Positions 1-7,592 of a DNA stretch of 64,000 bases are shown here, in pieces; the stretch's first letter is position 1, and each line of letters starts with the position of its first letter. Source of the stretch: DATMER01 sp963741305 (GTDB taxonomy: Bacteria > Acidobacteriota > Thermoanaerobaculia > Multivoradales > UBA5704); NCBI GenBank assembly GCA_963741305.1, contig CAVUHL010000003.1, positions 4,464,001-4,528,000 on the forward strand, read 5' to 3'. The notes under the pieces were generated by a model. That model worked only from the letters and a program-made list of their open reading frames with translations, was not told where the DNA came from and did no database searches. A program made the position numbers and the translations under genes.

Positions 1-1
1 C

Positions 2-1060
2 TTCGATTTCCGTGAAACCCGCTGGATCCAGGGCCGCGATGAGGTCACCACCTTCATGGCCTCAAACTTCGCCCGGCCCTTTCGGATAACCCCGGTCTCT
101 TACGGAGTGGATGGCAGATCCGGCCACATCGCCGTTTATTTCACCCGCGGTGAAGGGGACGCCGCCAAGCACTTCGGGCAGGGTCTCTTCACTTTGCGGA
201 AAAGCGACGACGGTGCTTGGCGGATCGCGGCTGAATATCCCACCTTTCCGGGTCCCCAGCTCCGCGAGCCGACCACGGCCGAGCAGCTCGTCGCGCAGTT
301 GGATGAGGCCGGCATCAAGCGCGGAGCGGTGCTTTCGTCCGCCTACTGGCACGGCAGTCCGCTGATGCGGAAGATCGGCGGCGACGAATACGCGAACGTC
401 AAGGCGGAGAACGACTGGACCGTTCAGGAAGTCTCGCGCGTCCCGGACCGCCTTGTCGCCTTCTGCAGCTTCAACCCCCTGAAAGACTACGCCCTCCAGG
501 AGATCGAGCGCTGCGCAAAGCTCCCTCACGTCAAGGGCTTCAAGCTGCACCTCGGCAACTCGGGCGTGGAGGTGCTGAACCCGGAGCACGCGGAGAAGGC
601 CCGCCGGGTCTTTGCCGCGATAAACGAGCGCCGCCTCGCGATCGTCGTCCACCTGTGGACGCTGGAAGAGGCCTATGGCCGCAAGCACGCCGAGGCCTTC
701 CTGAGCCAGATCCTTTCGGCCGCGCCGGACATCCCGGTCCAGATCGCGCACTTCGCCGGCGGCGGCCCCGGCTACACCGACGAAGCCCTGGAGGTCTACG
801 CGGAAGCCATCGCAAAGGGCGACCCGCGGACGAAAAACCTTTACTTCGATTTCGCCACCGTTGCAGACGGCCAGTCGAAGGAAGTCCTGCAGAAGCTCGC
901 CGAGCGCATCCGTCAGGTCGGACCTGGCCGTGTCCTCTACGGCACCGACCTCGGTCCCCCGGCGGCGCGCCAGTCCTGGCTGAACTTCCGGATGACGGTG
1001 CCGCTGACGGACGAAGAGTTCAAGACGATCGCAGGGAACGTGGCGCCGTACTTCCGCTAG
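2..1060 (+). CDS. SnoaL/DUF4440-like domain fused to amidohydrolase (5' partial)
   Basis: The reading frame is open from base 2 of the window, so the gene starts further left; the first internal ATG is at 56. The N-terminal part (to about residue 75 of the ATG form) looks like the end of a SnoaL/DUF4440 fold. The rest resembles an amidohydrolase_2 TIM barrel: it has the KGFKLH segment, a HLWT strand, the HFAGGG motif and a C-terminal YGTDLGPP strand carrying the usual metal-site Asp. The family hydrolyses or decarboxylates small carbon substrates; the substrate here is unknown. The context, next to small secreted proteins, gives no pathway. The domain fusion is inferred from sequence character only. 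Confidence 0.75.
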   Translation, partial: FDFRETRWIQGRDEVTTFMASNFARPFRITPVSYGVDGRSGHIAVYFTRGEGDAAKHFGQGLFTLRKSDDGAWRIAAEYPTFPGPQLREPTTAEQLVAQLDEAGIKRGAVLSSAYWHGSPLMRKIGGDEYANVKAENDWTVQEVSRVPDRLVAFCSFNPLKDYALQEIERCAKLPHVKGFKLHLGNSGVEVLNPEHAEKARRVFAAINERRLAIVVHLWTLEEAYGRKHAEAFLSQILSAAPDIPVQIAHFAGGGPGYTDEALEVYAEAIAKGDPRTKNLYFDFATVADGQSKEVLQKLAERIRQVGPGRVLYGTDLGPPAARQSWLNFRMTVPLTDEEFKTIAGNVAPYFR

Positions 1061-1147
1061 GGCAACCCCGAGCCCCGTTCAGCCCCGAGGGGCGATGGAC
1101 GGGCGAGGCTAGTACACTGTCACGCCGGAAAAGATGGGTCATCCTTC

Positions 1148-1205
1148 TGTAGGGGCACCTCTTGTGGGTGCCCTCCGGAGGGCGGCCACAAGAGCCGCCC
1201 CTACA
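1148..1205. repeat. REP-like 58-bp imperfect palindrome
   Basis: The outer arms TGTAGGGGC and GCCCCTACA and the inner arms CTCTTGTGG and CCACAAGAG fold around a GCCCTCC/GGAGGGC core, giving a nearly perfect hairpin in the gap after the amidohydrolase. An 18-base segment (1187-1204) recurs with one mismatch at 48888-48905, so this looks like a dispersed palindromic element rather than a unique terminator. It may also act as a bidirectional terminator here. Confidence 0.7.
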
Positions 1206-1303
1206 TGAAACGCTATCCGTCACTCGGACTGTGACGAGACACTAGTCGTCTGATTAGGCAGACTTCTGGACAAACAGGACACGTTTTTTGATAGGTTTTA
1301 TCG

Positions 1304-1828
1304 CTATGCAGCCTTCTTCTTGTCGGAAGGAAATGCCGCGGTGATGAGAGTATCGAGCTCATGGTCGACTCTGGCGAAAGCCCGCGAGAGTTTTGGCCAG
1401 AGCGTCGATCGGTTGTACCTGAACGGGTCGATCGCAGCCGCGACAACCGGCTGCCCGGGTGGCACGCTCGCTATAGCAGCCGCAACGGCGTTGTTGTCTC
1501 GATCTTGAAGGCAATAGAGGGCAGCCTCGTGGCCCTTGCAAAACTCCTTCTGCCCGCTACCAGCCTCGATAGAAGCCTCGAGAACCATGCCCTTTGGAAG
1601 TACCATGCCCGATTTAGAGACCCGTACGTCGTTCTTGAGTCTGGCGAATTCTACTTCCGAACGTTCGAATTGCGAGTATAGAACCTCGCCCGTGCCTACC
1701 TCGCTTTCGGTTTCCAGCGGTGGAACGGAACCTTTGTTGACCCGCGTTACGTCATCCCCCGATGCAGGCCTCGTAATCAACAATGCAAGAGCCACAACGA
1801 CTGAAGCCGCAGCATTTCGAGACATCAT
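1304..1828 (-). CDS. Hypothetical secreted protein
   Basis: The protein has about 174 residues. It opens with MM, then a signal peptide of about 25 residues (hydrophobic VVVALALLI, cleavage near ASG-DD). The mature part is mostly polar and contains two cysteines (KEFCKGHEAALYC) spaced for a disulfide. The tail ends KKKAA. The start at 1828 was chosen because AAGGA lies about six bases upstream; a second ATG follows immediately. No family is recognised. It lies alone between two gaps and is probably exported to the periplasm. Confidence 0.6.
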   Translation of the reverse strand: MMSRNAAASVVVALALLITRPASGDDVTRVNKGSVPPLETESEVGTGEVLYSQFERSEVEFARLKNDVRVSKSGMVLPKGMVLEASIEAGSGQKEFCKGHEAALYCLQDRDNNAVAAAIASVPPGQPVVAAAIDPFRYNRSTLWPKLSRAFARVDHELDTLITAAFPSDKKKAA

Positions 1829-1921
1829 GCAATTCCTTACCAGCATCAAGCTCTTCTCCCTCGGCGACTAACGTTGTATAGCGTCGCACCGTAGTCGTGC
1901 GCAAGGCCAAGCCTGCAGTGC

Positions 1922-2269
1922 TTACTTGTGGATATCAAAGCGCCTGATCAAACCGTCCTCGATCTGGAAAACATGTTCGGCCTTCTCGTCGAACAACACG
2001 TTCCCGCTGAGATCGCGCGCGGTCAGATGAACCTCGACGTAGCCTGTTCCATCCTCGCCGATCGAAAAGCTGATTGGCTCCGCGCGTGAGTCCATCATCG
2101 CCCATTGTCGCGTCCAGTACTCGCGGACGCCGTCGTGCCCATGGACATGCCCGCCCTCCAGCCCGTTGGCCCACATGACTTCCGGGTGCATTGCCGCCAA
2201 CGCCGCTTCCATGTCGCGGGCATTGAAATGGGCGTACAGACGCTCGAGAAATTCTATGTCGCTACGCAT
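1922..2269 (-). CDS. SnoaL-like / nuclear transport factor 2 family protein
   Basis: This 115-residue protein has the NTF2-like alpha+beta pattern: FLERLYAHFNARDMEAALAAMHPEVMW at the N-terminus, a central EYWTRQW helix, then strands ending in a DGLIRRFDIHK sheet. Family members are small ketosteroid-isomerase-like proteins that bind or isomerise small ligands; the ligand cannot be read from the sequence. AAGGAG lies about seven bases before the ATG. The start overlaps the 3' end of the small secreted ORF upstream, so the two may be translated together. Confidence 0.8.
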   Translation of the reverse strand: MRSDIEFLERLYAHFNARDMEAALAAMHPEVMWANGLEGGHVHGHDGVREYWTRQWAMMDSRAEPISFSIGEDGTGYVEVHLTARDLSGNVLFDEKAEHVFQIEDGLIRRFDIHK

Positions 2270-2472
2270 AGCGCGCTCCTTGGGCCGGCCTTGATCACCG
2301 TGCCCGATCTGGAGATCTCACCCCCGCAGGCAATCAGCTCTCGCCCTCCGTCCCCGCGCGATGCCAGACACGTTCGCACTGCTGCCGTTGGCGGGCACAC
2401 ACAGTCGGCCGCGGCCGCGACGAGAGGAAACGCCAACATGAGGAGAAGGGAATTGGGCGCCAGGTTCTTCAT
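2254..2472 (-). CDS. Small secreted cysteine-containing protein (hypothetical)
   Basis: The ORF encodes about 72 residues starting MKNLAP. The signal peptide is LLLMLAFPLVAAAA, followed by ADCVCPPTAAVRTC. Four or five cysteines in the mature part suggest a disulfide-stabilised periplasmic peptide. It overlaps the next gene by 16 bases. A longer start at 2511 is possible but would put a charged segment before the signal peptide. Nothing identifies a function, and a chance ORF is possible. Confidence 0.4.
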   Translation of the reverse strand: MKNLAPNSLLLMLAFPLVAAAADCVCPPTAAVRTCLASRGDGGRELIACGGEISRSGTVIKAGPRSALCVAT

Positions 2473-2560
2473 CGCTTGAGGTTGCTCCTGGCCTGATCTT
2501 ACCCTGAACACCTCAACAGGGCTCTACAGATGGGCATCGCCTGACAGGGGAGGGTCATCC

Positions 2561-3240
2561 GGGCAGCTGCCCGGATGACTTGGGCTGCTACCCGGATGAC
2601 TTGGGCAGTTGCCCGGATGATTTGGGCAGCTGCCCGGATGACTTGGGCAGCTGCCCGGATGATTTGAGCAGTTGCCCGGATGATTTGGGCAGCTGCCCGG
2701 ATGACTTGGGCAGCTGCCCGGATGACTTGGGAAGCTGCCCGGATGATTTGGGCAGCCGCCCGGATGACTTGGGCAGCTGCCCGGATGATTTGGGCAGCTG
2801 CCCGGATGACTTGGGCAGCTGCCCGGATGACTTGGGCAGCTACCCGGATGACTTGGGCAGCTGCCCGGATGACTTGGGCAGGTGCCCGGATGACTTGGGC
2901 AGCTACCCGGATGACTTGGGCAGGTGCCCGGATGATTTGGGCAGCTGCCCGGATGACTTGGGCAGGTGCCCGGATGACTTGGGCAGGTGCCCGGATGACT
3001 TGGGCAGCTGCCCGGATGACTTGGGCAGCTGCCCGGATGACTTGGGCAGCTGCCCGGATGACTTGGGCAGCTACCCGGATGACTTGGGCAGCTACCCGGA
3101 TGACTTGGGCAGCTACCCGGATGACTTGGGCAGCTACCCGGATGACTTGGGCAGCTACCCGGATGACTTGGGCAGCTGCCCAGATGACTTGGGCAGCTGC
3201 CCGGATCATCCGGGAAGGTTCCCGAATCGTCCGGGCAACC
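2561..3240. repeat. Tandem array, 21-bp unit, 30 in-register copies plus degenerate ends
   Basis: Each unit is a 12-base palindrome GGGCAGCTGCCC followed by GGATGACTT. Thirty copies run from 2561 to about 3190 without a single insertion or deletion, then the units decay through about 3240. Substitutions concentrate at the palindrome centre (CAGCTG, CAGCTA, CAGGTG) and at the C/T of GATGAYTT. Five consecutive copies of the CTACCC variant (about 3065-3170) point to recent local amplification. All frames stay open because 21 is a multiple of three, so the long ORFs here (DDLGSCP or AARMTWA heptads) are treated as artefacts. Confidence 0.97.
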
Positions 3241-3291
3241 CCTAAAACTTTTTAGGCAACTTCCCGGGTCGTCCGGGCAACTGCCCGTACC

Positions 3292-3311
3292 AAAGCCGGC
3301 GGGACGCCGGC
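3292..3311 (-). terminator. Possible terminator after the MoaD-like gene
   Basis: On the minus strand GCCGGC-GTCCC-GCCGGC forms a six-base-pair stem followed by TTTG, 24 bases beyond the MoaD-like stop. The T-run is short. The same short hairpin type is common as a dispersed repeat, so termination is only a suggestion. Confidence 0.35.
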
Positions 3312-3334
3312 CTCCCAGGGAATGCAGGAGCCAG

Positions 3335-3616
3335 CTACCCGCCGCTTACAGCGGGCAGGATGTAGATCTCCGCGCCGTCGCGCACCGGAGCGTCGAGGTC
3401 CCCGGAGTCGCGGATGTTCAGACCGTCTACGAAGATGTTGACGTGGGGCCGTACTTCTCCAAGCTCGGTGAGCACGCGGTCGCGGACCGCGGGGCAGGAG
3501 GCCCAGAGGAGCGACAGCGCCTCACCGACCGAACCGGCTGCGCCTTCGACGCGCACCTCTCCACGATCACCGGCCAGCTCGCGCAACGGCCCGGGGATCA
3601 TGAACGTGAAGGCCAT
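3335..3616 (-). CDS. MoaD/ThiS family ubiquitin-like protein
   Basis: This 93-residue beta-grasp protein ends in AVSGG, the C-terminal di-glycine that MoaD/ThiS proteins use after adenylation to carry sulfur. The strands VNIFVDGLNIR and GAEIYILPAVSGG are typical. Its start overlaps the stop of the BNR/sialidase-like gene by one base, so the two form an operon. MoaD-like genes paired with a sialidase/BNR-like gene recur in other genomes (general recollection, not checked). No moaE or adenylating enzyme is visible nearby, so a role in molybdopterin synthesis is not shown. Confidence 0.85.
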   Translation of the reverse strand: MAFTFMIPGPLRELAGDRGEVRVEGAAGSVGEALSLLWASCPAVRDRVLTELGEVRPHVNIFVDGLNIRDSGDLDAPVRDGAEIYILPAVSGG

Positions 3617-4734
3617 CAGATCCGGACCGCCTTGACCGAGACGACCGGGGGGAGCCCGTCGATGAGCTCGGACCAGCTATCCCCCTCGTCGGCCGATCCG
3701 TAGAGCTTTCCACTCCGGGTCCCGAAGTAGACCCCCGTCGGAGAGAGCGGATCGACGGCCATGGCATCGCGGAGCACGGTCTCATAGGCATCGTTCTGCG
3801 GCAGACCCTCCGCCATCGCCTCCCAGTTCTTGCCGGCATCCCGCGTCCGGTAGACGCGGAGCTTTCCTTCCGGTGTGCAGCGGAACTGGTCCGACTCGAC
3901 CGGCACGATCCAGGCGCAGTCCGGATCTTCCGGATGGATGGACATGCAGAAGCCGAAATCGGAGGGCACTCCGTTGGCGATGTCGGTCCAGCTCTCGCCG
4001 CGGTCGTCGCTGCGGAAGAGGCCCCAGTGGTTCTGCAGGAACATCCGCTCGGGCTGCCGCTTCGACTGCACGACCTTGTGGACGCACTGGCCGAACTCCG
4101 GATACTTGTTTGGGAGGAATACGGCGCTCACTCCCTTGTTCGAGGGCCGCCACGTCGATCCGCCGTCCTCGGTCACGTACATGCCGCCCGTCGACACCGC
4201 TACGCGGATTCGAGCGGGGTCGGCGGGATCGAGCAGGATCGTGTGCAGGCAGAGCCCGCCTCCCCCTGGCGCCCATTGCGCCCTCTGCGGATGGTTCCAA
4301 AGCCCTTCCGTCAGCTTCCATGTGCCGCCGGCATCGTTCGACACGAACAGGGCCGCGGGCTCGACGCCGCAGTAGAGGGTCCCGGGCTCCGTATCGCGGC
4401 CGGGGACGATCTGCCAGATCTGTTTCAGCGCCGCCCCGGTCCCCTCCGGGAACTTCACGTTCGCTTCCTCCGGATTCGTCCAGTTCCGGCCGAAGTCGTC
4501 GCTCGACCGGAGCAGCCCGCCCCAATGCATGCTGTGCGGGCCGGCCCAGATGCGCTGCCGTCCATCTCGGCTGTCGTAGGCCATGGCATAGACGGCGCTG
4601 CCAGGGAAGTACGGACCTCCCATCTCCCACGTCCCGCGCGCCGGGTCGGAGCGCAGGAGGAAGGCACCTTTCATGGTGCCGACGAGAAGCAGGACGTCGC
4701 CATTTTGGGGAGTGACATGACGGGGATCAGGCAT
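3616..4734 (-). CDS. BNR-repeat / exo-alpha-sialidase-like beta-propeller
   Basis: The protein has 372 residues and no signal peptide. It contains repeated Asp-box motifs typical of BNR/YCF48/sortilin-type propellers: SNDAGGTWKLT, TEDGGSTWRPS, SDDRGESWTDI, TRDAGKNWEAM and SADEGDSWSEL. The family includes sialidases, photosystem assembly factors and uncharacterised cytosolic propellers. The catalytic Arg triad of true sialidases cannot be recognised, so enzymatic activity is not claimed. It is cotranscribed with the MoaD-like gene, whose start abuts its stop codon. Confidence 0.85.
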   Translation of the reverse strand: MPDPRHVTPQNGDVLLLVGTMKGAFLLRSDPARGTWEMGGPYFPGSAVYAMAYDSRDGRQRIWAGPHSMHWGGLLRSSDDFGRNWTNPEEANVKFPEGTGAALKQIWQIVPGRDTEPGTLYCGVEPAALFVSNDAGGTWKLTEGLWNHPQRAQWAPGGGGLCLHTILLDPADPARIRVAVSTGGMYVTEDGGSTWRPSNKGVSAVFLPNKYPEFGQCVHKVVQSKRQPERMFLQNHWGLFRSDDRGESWTDIANGVPSDFGFCMSIHPEDPDCAWIVPVESDQFRCTPEGKLRVYRTRDAGKNWEAMAEGLPQNDAYETVLRDAMAVDPLSPTGVYFGTRSGKLYGSADEGDSWSELIDGLPPVVSVKAVRI

Positions 4735-4845
4735 AGGTCTTGGCTCTCCTGTCGGTCAGGGGCAGGCAGGGGCCGCGCGGTGCCACGCGCTTTTGCGCGT
4801 GCCCCGATGTCCCCGCGGCATGCTACAACAGAACGGGTCCGGGGT

Positions 4846-5772
4846 TCACTCCGTCAGCTTGTGGTCGTAGCTCAACGCCCGGGTGAGCTTCCACTCGCCA
4901 TTGTCTTCCTTCCAGATGTTGGTGAACCTGGAGACTTCCACCGGCTCGACTCCCGCCACACGGTAGAAGCGGTGGATTCCCGTCTGGATGGCGCCGTAGC
5001 CGTCCAGCGGGTAGACCTCAAGGGTGCCTTCGACGAGCTCCCGCCTCGCCGGATAGTCCTCTCCGTAACTCCGCCTGTCGCACAACCCCCGGATGTTCTG
5101 CACGAACTGGGATCCGGATTTCGCAGCCATCCCGCTTTTGCCGTGATACATCTCGAAGTCGTCTGCCACGAGGCCGCGGAGCGCCTGGAGGTCGCAGGTG
5201 TTGAAGACGGCGTCGTAGAGCATCCGGTCCTTTTCCGCCAGCTCGTCGAAAAGCTCCTTCGTCGCCACCGGCCCCTTGTTGGGCACGACGGTCACAACCC
5301 TTTGTGAGTAAGGCTCGATCGCCGGCCTCCCGGTCGACGTGGGCGGAAGCAACGGGGCAACCATGAAGATCAGGGTGTTGAGCTCGGGCACGAGCCTGTT
5401 GAAGACCTGGACCGAGCCCTCGCGGCCGTCCGGCGCGACGTACTCGACCCGGAGCTGATAGCCGTCCGAAACGTTCGGGTTGTCATAAATCGGCTTGAGG
5501 CCGGCGCTCGCAAAGCGGGCGATTGCGTTCTTGACGATCTCGGTCTCCTCGGGCGTCAAGGCGCGCCGCCCCACCTCGTGCGTCGCGCGATCCGTTTCGT
5601 GGCTGTGCAGCGTGATGACGGTCACACCGGGCTCTAACGTCATCACCGCCGTGAACCCTTCGGCCCCGTAGTTGTTGTGGAACTTCAAGGACCACTTTTC
5701 CTGCGCGGCGGCCGGCGCCGCCATCAGCGAAACGATCAGGACCGCGAAGAAGCCGGCAATGGCGTGTCTCAA
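4846..5772 (-). CDS. Secreted protein with C-terminal DUF4440/SnoaL-like domain
   Basis: A TTG start at 5772 fits best. GGGGAG lies just before it, and the product then begins with a clean signal peptide (AIAGFFAVLIVSLMAAPAAAQ). The middle region is unfamiliar. The C-terminal 120 residues (KDRMLYDAVFNTCDLQALRGLVADDFEMYHGKSG through FTNIWKEDNGEWKL) match the DUF4440/SnoaL pattern, a cone-shaped ligand-binding fold. It is transcribed divergently from the serine hydrolase at 5862, with about 90 bases between them for both promoters. Function unknown. Confidence 0.7.
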   Translation of the reverse strand: MRHAIAGFFAVLIVSLMAAPAAAQEKWSLKFHNNYGAEGFTAVMTLEPGVTVITLHSHETDRATHEVGRRALTPEETEIVKNAIARFASAGLKPIYDNPNVSDGYQLRVEYVAPDGREGSVQVFNRLVPELNTLIFMVAPLLPPTSTGRPAIEPYSQRVVTVVPNKGPVATKELFDELAEKDRMLYDAVFNTCDLQALRGLVADDFEMYHGKSGMAAKSGSQFVQNIRGLCDRRSYGEDYPARRELVEGTLEVYPLDGYGAIQTGIHRFYRVAGVEPVEVSRFTNIWKEDNGEWKLTRALSYDHKLTE

Positions 5773-5861
5773 GATCTCCCCTTTCTCTCCGGCCAGCAGT
5801 TGACGACAGCTGTAGTCACGCGCTATTCTGCTTTCAGATATAGACACACGACGGAGGGAGT

Positions 5862-7592
5862 ATGAAACTCGGGGCGCTTCTCGTCACTGTCCTGCTCGCG
5901 GTACCCGCTCCTGCCGAGGAGCTTACGGGTCTCTGGCAAGCGAAGCGGCGCTTCGGGCCGGACGCCCGAGGTCCGCTGGTCCTCGAAAAGACTCCGAGCG
6001 GCTGGACCGCCGACTTTCTTGGCCGCATGCTGCCGGTTCGCGCCGATTTGAGCTTCGACCTCGCGAACGGCGAGGGCTCGTTTCGAGGACGGATGCAGGA
6101 TGACGGCAGCATCGCCGGCCATTGGACTCCACCCAATTCGGTCATTCATGGCTTCAAGTACGCGTCGCCTGTGCGGCTGGAACCGGACGGTAAAAACCGG
6201 TGGAACGGGAACGTCGAGCCGCGCCATGACACCTTCACGCTCTACCTGATGATGCAGAAGCGGCCCGACGGGACGGTCGGCGCCTTCCTGCGCAATCCCG
6301 AGCGGAACATCGGCGTTTTCTATGACGTGGACCGCCTCGTCCTGGACGGCCGGAAAGCCGATCTGATCGGCAAGCGCCGGGGGGCCAAGGAGGAGAGCGT
6401 GCTCCTGAGCGGCGTTTACGATCCCGAGCGCGAAGTGCTGTCCATCTTCTTTCCCAGCCGGGGCGGAACCTACGATTTCCGCCGCGACGACGAGCACAGC
6501 GATTTCTATCCGCGGGGCAAGAACCCGGGGCGCTATGTCTACCGTCCGCCGCTGGCGCGCGACGACGGCTGGCCCACGTCAACTTTAGAAGAGGCGGACA
6601 TCGATCGCGCCGGCATCGAAAGGTTCATCCAGACGCTCATCGATACGCCGATCGAATCGATACACACCCCGATCGTCGAGGGCATCCTGATCGCGCGCCA
6701 TGGCAAGCTGGTCCTGGAAGAGTATTTCCACGGCGAGCACCGCGACAAGCTGCACGAGTCGCGCTCGGCGGCCAAGAGCCTGGCCGCGACCCTCGTGGGA
6801 GCCGCGCTCGAAGCCGGCGTGCCGCTCGAGCTGTCGAGCCCGGTCTACCAGGTCATGAACGGAGGCACGTTCCCCGCGGATCTCGATCCACAGAAGCGGG
6901 CCATGACTCTCGAGCACCTGCTCATGATGAGGTCGGGTTTCTTCTGCGACGACTCCAATCCCGACGCGCCCGGCAACGAAAACACGATGCTCGAACAGGA
7001 GGATGAACCGGATTACTACCGCTACACGCTGAGGCTCCCGATGGACCGGAAGCCCGGGGAGAAGGGCGTCTACTGCAGCATCGATCCGAACCTCGCGCTC
7101 GGAGTTCTGAACCGCGCGACGGGCGAGCCCGTGATGGAAACGTTCGACCGGCTGCTCGGGAGTCCGATGAAATTCAAGACCTACGCGTGGCCGCTCGATC
7201 CCGCGGGCCATCCGTACGGCGGCGGCGGTGTGCAGCTCCTGCCGCGCGATTTCATGAAGATGGGCCAGCTCATGCTCGACGGGGGAATGTGGAAGGGCCG
7301 CAGGATCCTCAGCCGCGACTTCGTGGCCCGCGCATCCTCGCCTCTGCACGATCTGTCAAAAATTCAGTATGGCTATCTCTGGTGGAGCATCAACTACCCG
7401 TACAAGGATCGCACCGTGCGCGCGTTCTTCGCCGGGGGCAACGGCGGCCAGGGAATCATGGTGGTCCCGGATCTCGATCTCGTCATCGCCACCTATGGCG
7501 GGAGCTACAGCGACCGAGGCGGGCTCTACATTCAACAGGAGCTCGCGCCCAAGTACATGCTGCCGGCCGTACGGGAAAAGCCGCCGGCTTAG
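5862..7592 (+). CDS. Secreted serine hydrolase, beta-lactamase/PBP4* class C fold
   Basis: The protein has 576 residues with a signal peptide (LGALLVTVLLAVPAPAEE). An N-terminal lipocalin-like beta region (to about 230) precedes a class C beta-lactamase/esterase domain. The nucleophile motif SxxK is SAAK near residues 301-304; the YxN-equivalent is probably YCSIDPN near 403. The HLLMMRSG and GYLWW segments are family hallmarks. Members are esterases, peptidases or amidases of the periplasm. GGAGGGAG precedes the ATG. The 3' end overlaps the convergent histidine kinase gene by four bases. Confidence 0.88.
   Translation: MKLGALLVTVLLAVPAPAEELTGLWQAKRRFGPDARGPLVLEKTPSGWTADFLGRMLPVRADLSFDLANGEGSFRGRMQDDGSIAGHWTPPNSVIHGFKYASPVRLEPDGKNRWNGNVEPRHDTFTLYLMMQKRPDGTVGAFLRNPERNIGVFYDVDRLVLDGRKADLIGKRRGAKEESVLLSGVYDPEREVLSIFFPSRGGTYDFRRDDEHSDFYPRGKNPGRYVYRPPLARDDGWPTSTLEEADIDRAGIERFIQTLIDTPIESIHTPIVEGILIARHGKLVLEEYFHGEHRDKLHESRSAAKSLAATLVGAALEAGVPLELSSPVYQVMNGGTFPADLDPQKRAMTLEHLLMMRSGFFCDDSNPDAPGNENTMLEQEDEPDYYRYTLRLPMDRKPGEKGVYCSIDPNLALGVLNRATGEPVMETFDRLLGSPMKFKTYAWPLDPAGHPYGGGGVQLLPRDFMKMGQLMLDGGMWKGRRILSRDFVARASSPLHDLSKIQYGYLWWSINYPYKDRTVRAFFAGGNGGQGIMVVPDLDLVIATYGGSYSDRGGLYIQQELAPKYMLPAVREKPPA

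Noticed and set aside
2545..3240. CRISPR array
   Set aside because: There are no unique spacers; the 9-bp intervals are identical in all copies and no cas gene is present.
2580..3255. Long ORFs of heptapeptide repeats (DDLGSCP, AARMTWA, QVIRAAA) in the 21-bp array
   Set aside because: All frames stay open because the unit is 21 bases; changes are not biased to third positions in any frame and there is no ribosome site. They are taken as artefacts.
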